Of a DNA stretch of 64,000 nucleotides, positions 1 to 12,849 are shown one piece after another; the stretch's first letter is position 1; each line of letters opens with the position of its first letter. The notes under the pieces are model-generated. The model had not been told where the DNA came from, ran no database searches, and saw nothing but the letters and a program-made list of their open reading frames with translations. The position numbers were made by a program, and so were the translations under genes. The stretch lies in NCBI GenBank assembly GCA_907165065.1, contig OU015524.1:36027295-36091294 (forward strand), in the 5' to 3' direction. The stretch is from Caprimulgus europaeus (lineage: Eukaryota; Chordata; Aves; Caprimulgiformes; Caprimulgidae).

Positions 1-456
1 AGCAATGAAAAGATCTTGTTTGCTATTTGGAAATATTTTCCATATTTTCTCACTATTATCTCTATGTGAACACGGGCAAGTAAGTATTTCTGTGTATCTG
101 CTTTCAACAGACTATTTAAAGACATTTTTTATCATTCACTGTCTTCTTTTAAAACATGATTTTGATAATAGAAGGAAACTTGTTTAAATTATTTCTTTTC
201 CTAGGGACTTTTGACCAGCTGAGATCCAAATGAAATTTCACATAGAAGAGTTGCTGAAGGAGACAGAGGAAAGACATTCTTCCCATGCTTATCTAAAATA
301 ACAACAGTGAGTAGGCTTTCAAGAGTTGCTTCTCCTGATGCCCTGTCACACACGGGCAGTGCAGGATTGAGAAACATGCCTGATCCAGGCACTCTGGATT
401 TTTCTCAGTATTTGCTGAAATATTAAGATTTTGGCTGCTCTCCCCCTTCTTTCTGT

Positions 457-476
457 CCCCTTCCCCTTCCCCTTCC
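457..476. repeat. short CCCCTT simple repeat
   Basis: About 3.3 copies of a 6-bp pyrimidine unit (CCCCTT), seen directly. It is pure pyrimidine on the plus strand. Confidence 0.85.
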
Positions 477-1626
477 GACTCTGCAAGTGAGCAATGCATT
501 GTCCCCTGCCTGGGCCATGCCAGCGGAGGGCACTCTGGCACTGCTTTTGCCAGATCAGACCTTCCCCAGGGTTTCAGTTCAGGGTGGGATTCTGAAAAAA
601 AAAGGGTTTAAAACCAGTTGAGTAACCTGTTTCACCCAGATGCTGCTACTAGATTTCTTGGCATTTTATGCATTTTCCCTTTTGGTGCACTTCAGAAATG
701 ACCTTCATTGATTAAGGCCCAGACTACCTGTAAAAATATGAGAAATCACAAATTGGTCCAGTTGATCTGCTGAAGTTTAGGTTGTCTTGTAGCTCTTTGC
801 ACATAACCACCCTCCCATGTATCTTAACTGTTTGCAAGTGCTGGCTTCACTCCTGCCATCAACGCAACCATTTGCTTTTGCTCTGGCTTACTGTGTAGTA
901 GTCAGGGAAAAGAAAAGGGAAAGGAGGGAGATATTTCAAAAGGCTGTAGAAAGCTGTGCTGCATGCAAATGCCTTGTCAGATAGCCACAAATACAACCTG
1001 CTTGCAAATGCTAATCTTAGGAAGAGCTCCTGTTTAATTTTAATTTTAGAAATACAAGAATCATGCAGTATGTGAATTTACTGGAACATTCTGTCATATT
1101 TATGGTGTGAAAAGGAAGTCAGAGTCATTGATGTCAGGAGTCATCTTCTGATTTCTTGGGGGGACCTTGGAGCCAACTTCTGCGACAGGGGAGTAGGCAG
1201 AGTTGCTGGGCAGTTTTGTTCCTAATGTCTCAGAGTAATATCAGATTAGGCTAATCTTTATGCTGATAGTATAAATCATCCACTTTGAAATGGCTTTTGT
1301 GTTTACATTTAGGGTTGTTAGACCCTCTCTTTGGGCCTGCCTCACTATGGGTGGTTAAACTGGGAATGATCTTCAATTCTAGGACTTTTCTAGACAGAAA
1401 TTATTTTTTTTTTCTTGTCATTTAAGTAGGATCTAATTGGTATCCTGAAGCATTTCCTCTCAGTGAATTAAAAGTTTTTAGAAGTGAGAAATATTGTATG
1501 CAATCAGCTGCTCTGTCTTTGCTGTCAAAGCATCAGTCCTGTACTCTTTAAGCTACCAGTGTTTTCTTCACTGTTAAAATGTGATTTGGTTTGACTTTTT
1601 AAAGTGATTTTACAGTGAGCTTTTAT

Positions 1627-1686
1627 AACAACAACAACAACAAAACCCCACAACCCCCCACCCAAAAAACACCCCCCACACCCCTC
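1627..1686. repeat. CAA repeat followed by A/C-only low-complexity block
   Basis: Five ACA/CAA units run into about 45 bp made only of A and C, with C-runs of four to six. The complementary strand is G/T-only with several G-runs. The short minus-strand open frame across it, with GGC/VVV runs, is a product of this composition and not a gene. Confidence 0.8.
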
Positions 1687-1991
1687 CTTATTTTCTTTTA
1701 GTTGATGGCTTAAATGTCCTATCTGGGATGAAAGTGCTGATGCTTCCCTGGGGAGATGATGTAAGGTTTTGCCTAACAAAATTGTTAGAACTACTGGAAA
1801 TGATGCCATAGCCGACAACACTTGGATTGAAGAAATGGAGCCTTCACTGACACAGATGTCAGAATTCTAGGTAAGTAAAGTTACTGTGGATGAGCAAAAG
1901 AGGAAGGACAAAAAATGGTCAAAACTCAAAAAGTTCAGGAAACCCATCAACTTTTAATGATGTGAGTGAAACAGCATCAAGTCTGTGTAGG

Positions 1992-2024
1992 ATATATATA
2001 TATACACACACAAATACATATATA
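1992..2024. repeat. TA/CA dinucleotide microsatellite
   Basis: A run of about six TA units passes into about five CA units and then imperfect AT-rich sequence. It is a typical short compound microsatellite, seen directly. Confidence 0.8.
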
Positions 2025-2194
2025 ATTAGAAAAGCCAAATAATAAGACACATTTCTACTGAACAAGGACCATTTATCACTGCATAAGTACTGCAAGGAAG
2101 ACTTCAGGCAACTGGAGATGCGTGGTGAAGAATTTCCTTGAGAGGGAATCTTTTCTGATTGATAGATTTATTATCTCCTCCATAAACATGACAG

Positions 2195-3015
2195 GAATCA
2201 CAGAATCACAGAACATTAGGGATTGGAAGTGACCGCAAAAGATCATCTAGTTCGACTGCCCTGCCAGAGCAGGATCATCTACAGTAGGTCACACAGGAAC
2301 ACATACAAGCGGGTCTTGAATGTCTCCAGAGAAGGAGACTCCACAACCTCTCTGGGCAGCCTGTTCCAGTGCTCTGTCACCCTCACAGTGAAAAAGATTT
2401 TCCTTATACTTACATGGAACCTCCTGTGTTCCAGCTTACACCCATTGCCCCTTGCCCTATCATTGGACCCCACTGTGAAGAGCCTGGCTCCATCCTCCTG
2501 ACACTCACCCTTCATATATTTATAAACATTAATGAGGTCACCCTTCAGTCTCCTCTTCTCCAAGCTAAAGAGGCCCAGCTCCCTCGGCCTTCCCTCATAA
2601 GGGAGATGCTCCACTCCCTTAATCATTTTGGTGGCTCTTCACTGGACTCTCTCAAGCAGCTCCCTGTCCTTCTTGAACTGTGGGGCCCAGAACTGGACAC
2701 AATATTCCAGATGTGGCCTCACCAAGGCAGAGTAGAAGGGAAGGAGAACCTCTCTTGACCTACTAACCACACCCCTTCTAATGCACCCCAGGATGCCATT
2801 GGCCTTCCTGGCCACAAGGGCACAGTGCTGGCTCATGCTCATCCTGATGTCCACCAGGACTACCAGGTCCATTTCTCCAACAGGTCTGTCCCCAACCTAT
2901 ACTGGCACATGGGGCTGTTCTTTCCCAGATGTAAGCTCTACACTTGCCCTTGTTGTATTTCAATAAATTTCTCTCCGCCCAACTCTCCAGCCTATGTAGG
3001 TCTCACTAGAGACTA
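2195..3015 (-). mobile_element. CR1 LINE, 5'-truncated 3' portion (ORF2 C-terminus and 3' UTR)
   Basis: CR1 is a non-LTR retrotransposon that copies itself by target-primed reverse transcription. The 3' tail lies at the low-coordinate end as two 8-bp units (ATTCTGTG read on the minus strand), so the element runs leftward. Reading leftward from 2872, one frame carries the CR1 ORF2 C-terminal block: a stretch with [15 protein letters not shown], then [20 protein letters not shown], ending in CDLL and a stop at 2279-2281, which is about where CR1 ORF2 normally ends. That frame is broken by a single TGA at 2639-2641. Farther 5' (about 2880-2960) the reading shifts to another frame that holds a KYNKGKC motif, so there is also a frameshift. 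Similarity fades near 3015. No RT palm remains, so this is a dead 5'-truncated copy. It is one of the two best-preserved CR1s in the window. The plus-strand frame at 2369-2758 is only its shadow. Confidence 0.95.
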
Positions 3016-6000
3016 CTTGGAATACAAGTGGACTCTTGTTTTTTTAGTAAAAACTTATTTTTTATTTTGGCACATAAAGTCGATCTCAAAGTAATACAAT
3101 TTAAAGAAGACAGTCTCATAAAAATTTATTAATTTCAATATTTTCAATTGCTTAGCTGCTAAACAGAGCAACTTTGTGCTTCAAAGCTCTGTTTCAGATT
3201 GGGCAAATTGTGAAAGAATAATGAAGCTCTTGGTAACCCCTACACCTCTCTTCTCACAGGTGTATTTGATTTTTTTCCTACCTACTCCCTCAGCAGACTA
3301 TACTTCTCACCAAAGACTATAGTTAATGTTGTTTACAGTAGAAACAATGAAAAGATGAATAAATTAGAGAGATTATTTTTATTTTGCCTATTCCTTTGCT
3401 TACTCTTTACCACTGGCACCTGATACTGCAAACTCAGACAAATTTCTTGCCTTCCACAGCTTTGTTCTGTAAGAAAAAAACAAGTAGAAATGCACACTGT
3501 CTATTTCCTGGTAGATATTGAATTGCAACATATGGAGTGTTCTTGTCTTGAGATGTATAAATCCACTCTGACAGCTAAGACATATAATACAAAACCAAAG
3601 AGCTCCATTAGGCCTAATGTACTAGGATGTGGACAGGTGTTTGAAACAACCAACATATTTTCAAAGGACTTAATTTTCCATTTAAAGGTGGTTGTGAAAC
3701 CTCAGATGTGGAAAGCAACTGACAGAAAAGAGTTAATGGCTATTGCTGGACCTGAAGAAGAATGTGTGGGTAGTCCAGGCAGGTGGCCTTGAAGGAATAA
3801 GATCTTGGATGGATGGTGATAAAAACTCAGTCCTGGAGCTTGAATGGAGATGGGTGATCCTTTTCTGAGGATTACTGCAATTAAGGCATCCTGGGGAGAA
3901 ACTTGGAGAGCTTGGACAAGATGCTGAGAAATTAAAATGATCGAGAAAATATTTACTTTGTACGCCAGGTGACTGTGCAGTTTTGTTGGCATCTTGGACA
4001 CAATGGGACTGAGCTGGAAACTTGAGATGTAAAGCAAGAAGATTTGAGTAAGGTCCAGAGGGAAAATAGAACCAGATGAGGGCTTGTGTCTGATGCTATG
4101 CCAAAAAAAAAAGGACTATGCAAGCACTGAGACAACCACTTTTCTAGAGTTGCAAATGGGATGTGTGAAGTTTTTCAGTGGAGAAAGGGAAAGAACTAAA
4201 AATCAAGTCCATAGAGCTGCAAAAATGAACCAATGACCTTGCTGAGACAGTTGGGACAATCAAGTGTGATTTGGCAGTGCTATCAAATTGAACAGCTGAC
4301 CACTTGTTTTTAGGTTCTCATGCTATCCAGCCTTATTCTTCCAGTCTGGAGTCCCTCTGTTTTCTAGGAAAAAATTAACAAAACCATGCATAATTTAATT
4401 ATTGTAATTAAAGGACTATTCTTTTCTCCCCAGTGTGTTGTGTTGTCTTTTATCTCAGAGTGTCATGTTTCCAGAGAGAGTGCTTTGCAATGGCAGCCTT
4501 TTGCCCTCACTTTGGGCTGATGTAAGTAAATACATACAGTGCATAGCAGTGGAATATCAGCATTAGAAATGTGGAAGATTACATTGTACAGGGAACTGGA
4601 GAGTGTTCCATGTCTTGTGAGTTCAGGAACTAGTCCTTAGAGGAAACCTTTACTTTTGGTAAGCACTGGAAAAGTCTTTGTTAGGACTGTTGATGGTGAA
4701 AAAAGCAAGCAGCTGAAGAGCAATGTTTTAAGCACTTTCAAAAGTGGTAACTGAATCTTTGGAAGACAGTTCTAAAAAGGAGTCTAAAAGGAGCCTGTGG
4801 ATAGTCTCAATCCTACTAGGAGAAAGGCATAATAAAACCAGACCCGAGTTGTTCCATGCTGGAGTCAGTAAATAAGCCTACATGTTGGTATGCTGTTTTC
4901 TTCACTAAACCAGCAATTTCAGTATTTGTACAAAGTATTTTTAAAGAGAAAAAATGACCATAAGTGTCCTCCCCTTGATTCTGTAGAGCAAAGGAGCCTG
5001 AGGTATATATAAAGCTGATTTTTCACATTTTCTCAGTTGCTTTCCCCAGTTTTCCTCCACAATATGTTGGATCATATTCTTTTATATTTTGTGCATGCTT
5101 GTTGTAAGCACAGTAGTGCTGCCTGTAAACATGAACAATTTTAGGTTTGTTTGTACAGTCTATCCTCTTCCTTCCTAAAGGTCTGATGATTAACAAGCTG
5201 AGTTACAATGCTATTGCTACATATTCACAACTTAGGGATAAAAAGATGCTGATGAGATACTTAAAATGTCAAAACATAGATATATAGAAAGAAGGAAACT
5301 GCACCCTACAGAAGATCATTGTTTGTTGTTACAATACTGTATAGAGTATGCTTGCAATGATTTATGAATGATCACTTAATCTGCCTTCCCAGCCCTCTGG
5401 ACCTGAATTAGTCTCTTGATAGCTCTGATTAACTTGGCCCCTTTCAGTCATGTAATACTGTTTTTGCTTGTAGATAAGCAGCTTTTGGTTCGTTGTATTT
5501 GGACTGTTTCCCACAAGTGGTATAAATGTGTCCTTAATGCTTCTTACAGGTTTGTTAATAAGATTACAAGGATGATTGTAATATTTGTTGATTACTATCC
5601 AGTATACTGCTAATCCATTATGGCAGTGAGGAAAGGGAAGTACACAGCATGGATTTGAACATAAATCTCAAACAGTAGCACTTGTTAACTTTCAGCAGCT
5701 TATGTATTTTATTGTGCTCATTGTTAATTAAAATTCTTACACAGAAAGCTTGCTTCACCCTAAGCTTGACCTGCCTCATATGATGCACTGAGGTGGCAAT
5801 TTCCTTGAATTAGGGTAGTTTGGGCATGTGACAAGTATTCTCTGATCACCTTCTTTATTGTGAGTCTCTAATAACTGGCTGGCACGCAAGAAGAACATTA
5901 ATGTCCTTATTGTGTTAGTTCTCTTGTGTGAAAACATAATGGATTCCAGTGGAAGGGAAATAAGATTGGGACTATTTCTTGCCGTAGAGATTCCTTTATA

Positions 6001-6574
6001 TATGGCGAGCAATCCTTTAAATTTACTCCTCTGCATTTGCTTTCCTTTTTTCCTTTTACTTTACTCCTTTCTACTCCCTTTCCCTCTGTGAATCTTCCCT
6101 GACATCCTTTTTTTCATACAAAGACATTTCTAACAAAATGGATTTGACTAAATTTTGACTGAGATTTAAGAACGATCAGGTTACTTTTTTACGGGAGCTG
6201 CAATGGTTCAAAGTCTTTCAAGACTGGGACCTCAAAAATTAGCTTGAGATTTGGATCAATTGGTACCACCTGCCAAAAGGCAGAAAATAACAATAATAGG
6301 TTTGTCAGTGTTAAAACTCAGAACAATTTCTACAAATTACAAAAACATAATAGGGAAAACAGCAAAGAGTTGTTTCTCTTCAAGCATGTGAATATTCCAG
6401 AATCCAGAGAGAAATCTCATTGATCTGGAGACACTTGCAGAAACCTAGCTTCTAAAAACTTCTAGGCCTTTTTCATAGTACACAGATGTCTCAGGAGCAA
6501 TACTCAGGTTCTCTACTCAAAATTACCCCAGACCACTTCCAGCTGGAGGTTTGAAGGTACAAATGTTGAGCACA

Positions 6575-6613
6575 TGGTAGGAACTCATGCACTCTGGTAG
6601 GAACTCATGCACT
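6575..6613. repeat. 20-bp tandem duplication (two copies)
   Basis: A 19-bp string beginning TGGTAGGAACTC and ending GCACT occurs at 6575-6593 and again at 6595-6613, separated by one C (period 20 bp). The two copies are identical, so the duplication is probably recent. It lies in otherwise unique sequence. Confidence 0.9.
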
Positions 6614-7278
6614 GATGGCAAGAGGATGTCAGGCACAGATAAGCCTAAAAAAGGTGCCAAAACCCCTTCTTCTGAATGGTATATTAGAAGATGAGAGTGA
6701 ATGTGTGTGATTGGTAGGAAGCAAACCATTTCCAGTACTACATGAAAAGAAATAAGGGTGACTAGGTTTTCCCACCTAGTCACCTCTCCCTTTAGGACAA
6801 AAGCAGGTATTTCATTAAAACTGCAGCCTGGAGAATGAGTCAGTATACTAATATACCATAACACATCTGAGCTAGTTAATGAGCTGATCCAGTGCTCCAA
6901 ATATAGTATGGGTCAGATGGGTCAGGCTATTATATTTATTAGCAACCACTGGGTGTCACTGTGTCTTTACAAATACAGCTAAAAATAGGCTTGATAATAC
7001 ATTAAGAAAACAAATGCATATCAGTTGCATACGATGCATACAATTATTGTGTCTTTTTATGGAACTGTCAGGTTGATTATTCCCCTGTGTATACAAAACT
7101 CTTAAAAAAATCAAAGTAATGAACAGCCAATGATTAGAAAACCAGCAGTCAGCTGGGAGATTGCCCTAGGAAAAAGATACTCCTTCATTTGCTTTTTATG
7201 CAATCTGTAATTGTGATTGCTGGCGTCAGCATAAGTGTAGTTCATTTTATATTTCTTTGTTTACAATGCATTGGCTAC

Positions 7279-7297
7279 AAAAAAAAAAAAAAAAAAA
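7279..7297 (+). repeat. poly-A tract (19 A)
   Basis: A run of 19 A residues. No AATAAA signal or gene-like sequence lies just upstream, so I treat it as a plain homopolymer and not the tail of a retroposed transcript. Confidence 0.9.
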
Positions 7298-7717
7298 GAC
7301 TACCATACATTTTTTTCTAACCTCTGAAAGTATTGTATTATTAAAGCCTCATACCTTATTGCAGTTAGAGGCCATTCTCCTTTAAAACATTCATAGCAGC
7401 TATAAATATCAACTTCGGCATGGAATTCAGCCTGTAAACAATGTGCGCTGCAGAAGGATGTTCCTTCTTCAGTGAGTATTTAAAAAGATTGATTGTGGCA
7501 AAAAACAGCTCAAAACTGGTTTCCAACCCTCTTTTTCACCAACAGGTTTCACTCTGACCAAGGAAGCAAAGGCCAGGATAACTTTTAGGGTCTGAACAGA
7601 CCATTGTACATATTATGCACCCCAAATATTTCTCTGACTATTTAGGTTTCATAAGGCAGAGTGTAGCTGTCAGTGAGGGTTATCATACCCTGCTTGCAGG
7701 GATGGCAAAGCTAACCT

Positions 7718-7766
7718 CACCAGCACCAGCTCCAGCACCAGCACCAGCACCAGCACCAGCACCAGC
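7718..7766. repeat. CACCAG hexamer microsatellite
   Basis: About eight units of CACCAG, one of them changed to CTCCAG. The minus strand reads as CTGGTG, which gives an artificial Cys-Trp repeat in one translated frame. No coding context supports that frame as a gene. The purity suggests the locus may vary in length between individuals. Confidence 0.9.
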
Positions 7767-8582
7767 CCAGCCTGCAGCTGAGCTCTGCTGAGCTTGGGCT
7801 CAGCGGGGGCTGAAGGGGCTGTTGCAGGTCTGACAGCAGATACAGCAAGGACAGAAAGAAGTGTTGCTGCCAGAGGAAGAAGGAACCTGGATCCTCCTCA
7901 CCACAATACTTTGAAGTCCTCAATGGAGAGCCCAAGATATGAGTGGACTCTCACAGTCTTTTTCATATGATTTTGCCATGTACTGTTGTCATGAGCTGCG
8001 CACATGCAAGACTCAGAAGAAATACATGGTGATACTCTTCTGGTATCTGAGGACTTAATACCAGCATGAGCAGAAATTATTAAGACTGGCAGGTTCTCCT
8101 GAAGCTTTGAGATACAACGTTTCTCTAGCCTTGCTTCTATAGTTACCACAGAGCAAGGACAGAAAGTGCTTTTATATTTAGGGTCAAATTTGTTTGACAC
8201 AGTCAGCTATGTGAAGCTGTAGGTATCAACGCAGTTATCAACAATACTCTGATTGATCAATCACAGCAAGAGAGGTAGGAAGGTTAGTGTGCTGAAGAAA
8301 ATGAGAGAGGAGTACTGGTTTAGTGTGAGCCATACGTATTTTGTCTTCTGAAGTCTGAATATGCATTAGAAACATTCCCCAGTGAAGGGCTGGAGCGAGT
8401 GTGCAGTTAGGGCTGCCTCTGAGTCTGTAGATGCCTAAGCTGTTGCATAGATTGAGGCCTTGAAACTGGGGCTAGAAATGCCTAAAACTTAGCTCTCATC
8501 CTCTGAAACATGGAAGATTTCTCCTCTGACCTGGAATGGCAAGTACAGTCATTGTCATCCCGCACAAATTTCTCCAGTCTTC

Positions 8583-8607
8583 TTGTTTTGTTTTGTTTTT
8601 TTTTTTT
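8583..8607. repeat. T-rich tract (A-rich on minus strand)
   Basis: TTG/TTTTG units lead into 12 T residues. On the minus strand this is an A-run followed by CAAAA units, directly after a GC-richer segment. No polyadenylation signal is visible within about 30 bp. Confidence 0.85.
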
Positions 8608-9060
8608 CAAAAGGCCACAAAGCTGACTTATCTCCTGGGGACTCCCTGGCATGTTTGCTGCCGCAGCCCTGTGGCCTGGAACAGCTCTCTGCTCTGGCAG
8701 AGAGCCCAGGACACTCAAAAGCCCCCGTCTGTGTCCTGGCTTCCTGGCTCCTAACCCCAGCTCAGGCAGCCTAAAAACTGCAGTGTCTACATTTGGCACC
8801 CAGTCCTCCGGCGGGGAGAGGGGAACTCTTGTGAGCCCTTGCGTGAACTGAGGCTCCCAGCGCTCTGTGCTCAGTGTTACAGCCCCGGGGTCAGCGAGAT
8901 GGGAATCCTCCAGCTGGGCAGGCAGGAGCTTGAAATCCTGGGGACCTCTAACCATCAGCTAGCCCTAAAAGCAGGCACCCATGCTTTGCAAGTTCTGTAA
9001 GCACCGAGTAAATCTACATGGGGGCCACCACCAATCTGCCATCAGCCCATCCCCAGCCCC
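8608..9060. other. locally GC-rich unique block
   Basis: This stretch is clearly richer in G and C than its surroundings and contains several CpGs (near 8670, 8810-8830 and 8845-8900). It has open frames on both strands, the longest 157 codons on the minus strand (8955 to 8482), but none resembles a protein I know. Raised GC alone lengthens chance frames. It could be a small regulatory or formerly genic segment. Function is unknown. Confidence 0.4.
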
Positions 9061-11362
9061 AAAATGAATTTGATTTCTCAAGCCTCAAATCAGGCCTATA
9101 CCTGTGAAAGCAAGATTTATAGAGAATTGTTTTCTGAGGTGCCTCTTCTCTCCTCCCACATTTGTAATGGCAATGTCCTCATCCTCCTTCCCAACACCGG
9201 GCAGAACCAGATGCTGTTTGGCCCTTCCCCTTTCACAGCAAGGTTTTGCAGGGATGGAAATGAGAGGAGAAGTCCTGTTGCTTCCAGGATGGATCCTGAG
9301 GTGCTGGATTATTTCTGCTCTGGTCTTCTTCTGTCAGAAGAGCTGAGCAAAGGACGATGCTCGCTCTCTGCAGAAGCTGTCATCAGCTGCTGCAGCCCAG
9401 AAGTAAGACTGTGAAGCCAGCAGCCAGAGAGAATTCTTCTGAGTATTTTCTCAAGTGCTCTCTTTTGCAAAACACCTTTCTGTCCACAAACAGTAAAGTT
9501 TGTGTCTTCAATTCCTTCCAACTGAACTTATTTTAAGCTTGCCAGACCTGGCCAGAGCTTTAGACCTTGGAAACACAATCTCCTGAACAGTCCACTACAT
9601 GAATTTTCAGAAAACTGGGCAAGCTTTTAAAGGAAATCTGACTGTGATTTGGGAAAAGTTTGTTGACACCAAACTATTTCCAAAGAATATGTTGTTTTTG
9701 ACAGATCAGCATTTTCCAATGACATTACATTTTGTCCTCAAATTCCTCAACAGCTCCAGTCAGGTCTTCATTCTGGTTCAGCGACAGCAATGAGATCATC
9801 ATCCAGTCATGCTAGACAGCAATTCAGTTTTGTAAAAGGACCTTTCTCAAGCTGTGAGTTTCTACTTTGCAAAGGGTCTTACCACTACTTTAAATTTCCA
9901 TTTGCACTTCAAATTTCCCTTTCTTGAAGAGAAAAATCATAGCATGCTGAGAAAGAAGAACATCTATCATGGCATACATCTATCATGGGACCATTTGTTC
10001 AAATGCAACCAACTGCAAGTGTTGATGACATTTTTGGAAAGGAAGGTTAAGATGTTTACCTTGAGCCAAATAACAAGAAATCAGGGTGTTACACAATTCC
10101 TGCCCCATTCTGCAAATGTAAACGCAACATCTGTGGATGCATGTCTCTTGGTTGAAGCCAGATAGGGGCAGTAAGGTAGGAAATGACAGAACTAATAGGA
10201 ATTTGTTGACATTCAACCCCCAGGCTGTGATGAAACTGACATGCCTCTGAATATCCAGCAGTTAGAGAAACTTGTGATACCACTAAAGGAGATCTTCACC
10301 AGGAGCATCTCCCTTCAAATATTTGGAAAAACCGCTGTTCAGGATTACCTCTGAGGTCCTATTTGGCTTACCGTGTTAGGTGCAGTTTTATCAGCTATGT
10401 TTATTTTCTATCCCACTACTGCAACTCTTAATGATATGATATGGAATATATCCAGTTTCTTACCCCCAAATCCTTTTTTTTTTTCATAGACAAGTGCTCC
10501 CTAACATAAAAAAAAAATAAAAAAAATATCTTTTTTTAACCATTTTGAGTTGTGGTACTAGACAGATACCGTGACTTCAACACTGCAGTTCTTAGTGGTA
10601 AGATCACCACCAAGAGTGTGCCTGCAGAGGCTCTCAGAATTTGTTTCCTTGCACCAAGCAGAGTCTCAGAATTATGTAAAACGTTTCCTGTGGGCAATAT
10701 TGCTGGATCACCAAGATCCAGCAATAAGATTTTAATCCTTTAAATTTCAGGTGATTGGTAAATTCATATTCAAAGATCATGATCCAAACTGGCTTCAGAA
10801 GTGCTTGGTTTAAGACAAATCAAAATATAACGGGACTTGCTTTTCAAGGCTATTTCTGATTTGCTTCCTTGGTAAGGCAATAAGAAGTTCACCAGAGGAC
10901 AGACAAAGCATTCTGGAAAAACCAAACAAGAATTTGCCACCATCAGACTTCACCTACTTACTGCTTAGATTTGTCTTAAAAGTGAGACTGAATGCAAACT
11001 AGCCATAATGCAGATTCAGTCCCAAAACTTTTCAGTCCCCTCTTAAGCCACATTAAACAGACTGACAGCCATAAAAGTCCACAATGTCTTAAGGAAACTT
11101 GTTAAAACGTGAATACTTTTGATCACTCCAGACAATAAACAGAATAGCAAGCACTCCTAGACTCAGGACTTTAGGGAAGTCAAGCTGAAAATACATTTAC
11201 TGACCTTAAAGTGAACTTTACTGAACAGTGGGCAGACGGGGTTACCTTGCACTGTCTGTAAGGTACAGTAGTGGCACAACTGCTGATGGATCAGGCACGT
11301 CCAGGCCCAGCCCTCAATCAGAATGGAAGAAAACAGCTGAGAACGAGAATTTTCTTTCTCTG

Positions 11363-11377
11363 TTTTTTTTTTTTTTT
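11363..11377. repeat. poly-T tract (15 T)
   Basis: A homopolymer run followed by GTTTGTTTC. It is a simple A/T-rich tract with no associated element. Confidence 0.9.
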
Positions 11378-12849
11378 GTTTGTTTCTTTTGTACAGAGAT
11401 GGAAGTTTTGTTCTGAGCTTGGTGGTTATACTTGGGACTGTCTGCCCAGCTCTGCAATATGAGATTCACCACCAACTTCTTTATGAGTCGCTGAAGACCC
11501 TCTAAAGTACATAGCATGTGAGGAGCTTATTGCTTAAGTTTTATGGGACTCATGCAAATAAAACTGAATAATAACACTATCTCTTGAACTCAATAAACCT
11601 GGAGGACTTTTAGATATAGTTAAAATGGCACACAAGCCAGAAGTATTATTAAAACTGATTTATCTCAGGGCTGTTTTAGCCTGAGAAGCTTGCAGCTGGT
11701 TTATGTCAAGGTTACTGTGGCTGCAGCACCCTGATGAAACCAATTTAAACCTCCCTTATTCATTTTTCTACTGTGTTGTAGCTGTCATCAGTGTATAGAC
11801 CCCATGCTAACCTCAAGATATCTTTGAAAAATAAAGGTAAACTTGAGTTTATAGGTTTTGGTTAAACAGATTAAAAAACCTGTAAAATATCAGGGGCTAT
11901 CTAGATCTTCAGATCAACGTAAATTCAGAGTATTGCCATAGAAACAAATGCATTTCTTTTTTTTCATACTGGAAGAAACGAATGAATTACAGCAGTGAGT
12001 TAAATAATTTAGAAGATGAGTATGGATGACTGCTTAATTCTCAAGCAGCAAGCTTGTTCTATTTATAGCCTAGTTTCCACTTTTTATCATTATTTCTGTA
12101 TGCATTTTAATAATCTATCTATTCACCAATAAAGTATTAAGTGAGGTCAGTAAGCCCACTGCCCTGTTCTATACCATCACATGGAAAATGTGAGTTTAGG
12201 AGGTTGCTTCTGAGGTCAGATGAAGAGGGTGCATGGAGAAGATGATCAGCCTGAGGGCAGAAGTAGTGTCAGCGTATATGAACAATCCTGTGACTGATTC
12301 ATCAAATGTAGTGTGATGGTACCGTTGCATGACTGACAGTTTCATTTCAGAGCCTGGGATGATGCAACATAATTATCCTTCTGCCTACATATAAAAGGGC
12401 AAGTTGAACGTTGATCCAGCTAAATAGTTCCAGGAAGGGAATATTTCACTGGAAAAAGGTACAGTTGCAATGCAGAGGACCCCATTTGAATTAGACAATG
12501 TATTACTGGGTCCATGACCTCTTTGTTGAAAGTAGGAGATGGGTAGAATCTCTCATCATATTTGAAAGGGGCACATAAAGACAAACTACTATGGTCAGGT
12601 ATTCAGACAAGTGAGAAGGCAGCAGCAAGGTCTCAAAGGCAATGGCAGAGGCCCTGGAATGGAAAATAAAGATAGGTGCTCTGGAGGTCAAGCAGCATCA
12701 TCATGTGTGTTTCCCTCCATACCAATGAATGTTACATCAGTGCTGGAGAGATCACTAATGGGTGTAAATGAGCAGTTTGATAATTTTAAGCTTTTTACTG
12801 CTAATCATTCAAACTCCCTTCAACAACAGTTTTAGCTCTCATTAGCCAA

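Larger units (their letters stand above)
1..2194. other. unique non-coding DNA, no gene seen
   Basis: AT-rich sequence without a recognisable exon, RNA gene or interspersed repeat. The open frames here are below 100 codons, lack codon or domain signals and overlap on both strands. It holds three small simple repeats (a CCCCTT run, an A/C-rich block and a TA/CA run), listed separately. The first CR1 begins at its right edge. Confidence 0.6.

Noticed and set aside
2369..2758. 129-codon plus-strand frame
   Set aside because: It is the antisense shadow of the CR1 ORF2 C-terminus, which runs on the minus strand.
8482..8955. 157-codon minus-strand frame
   Set aside because: It lies in a GC-richer block where stops are rarer, reads through an A-run as LLKKKKQNK, and shows no known motif. 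Plus-strand frames overlap it.
9064..9414. 116-codon plus-strand frame
   Set aside because: No recognisable domain and no splice or promoter context; the length is compatible with chance in moderately GC-rich DNA.
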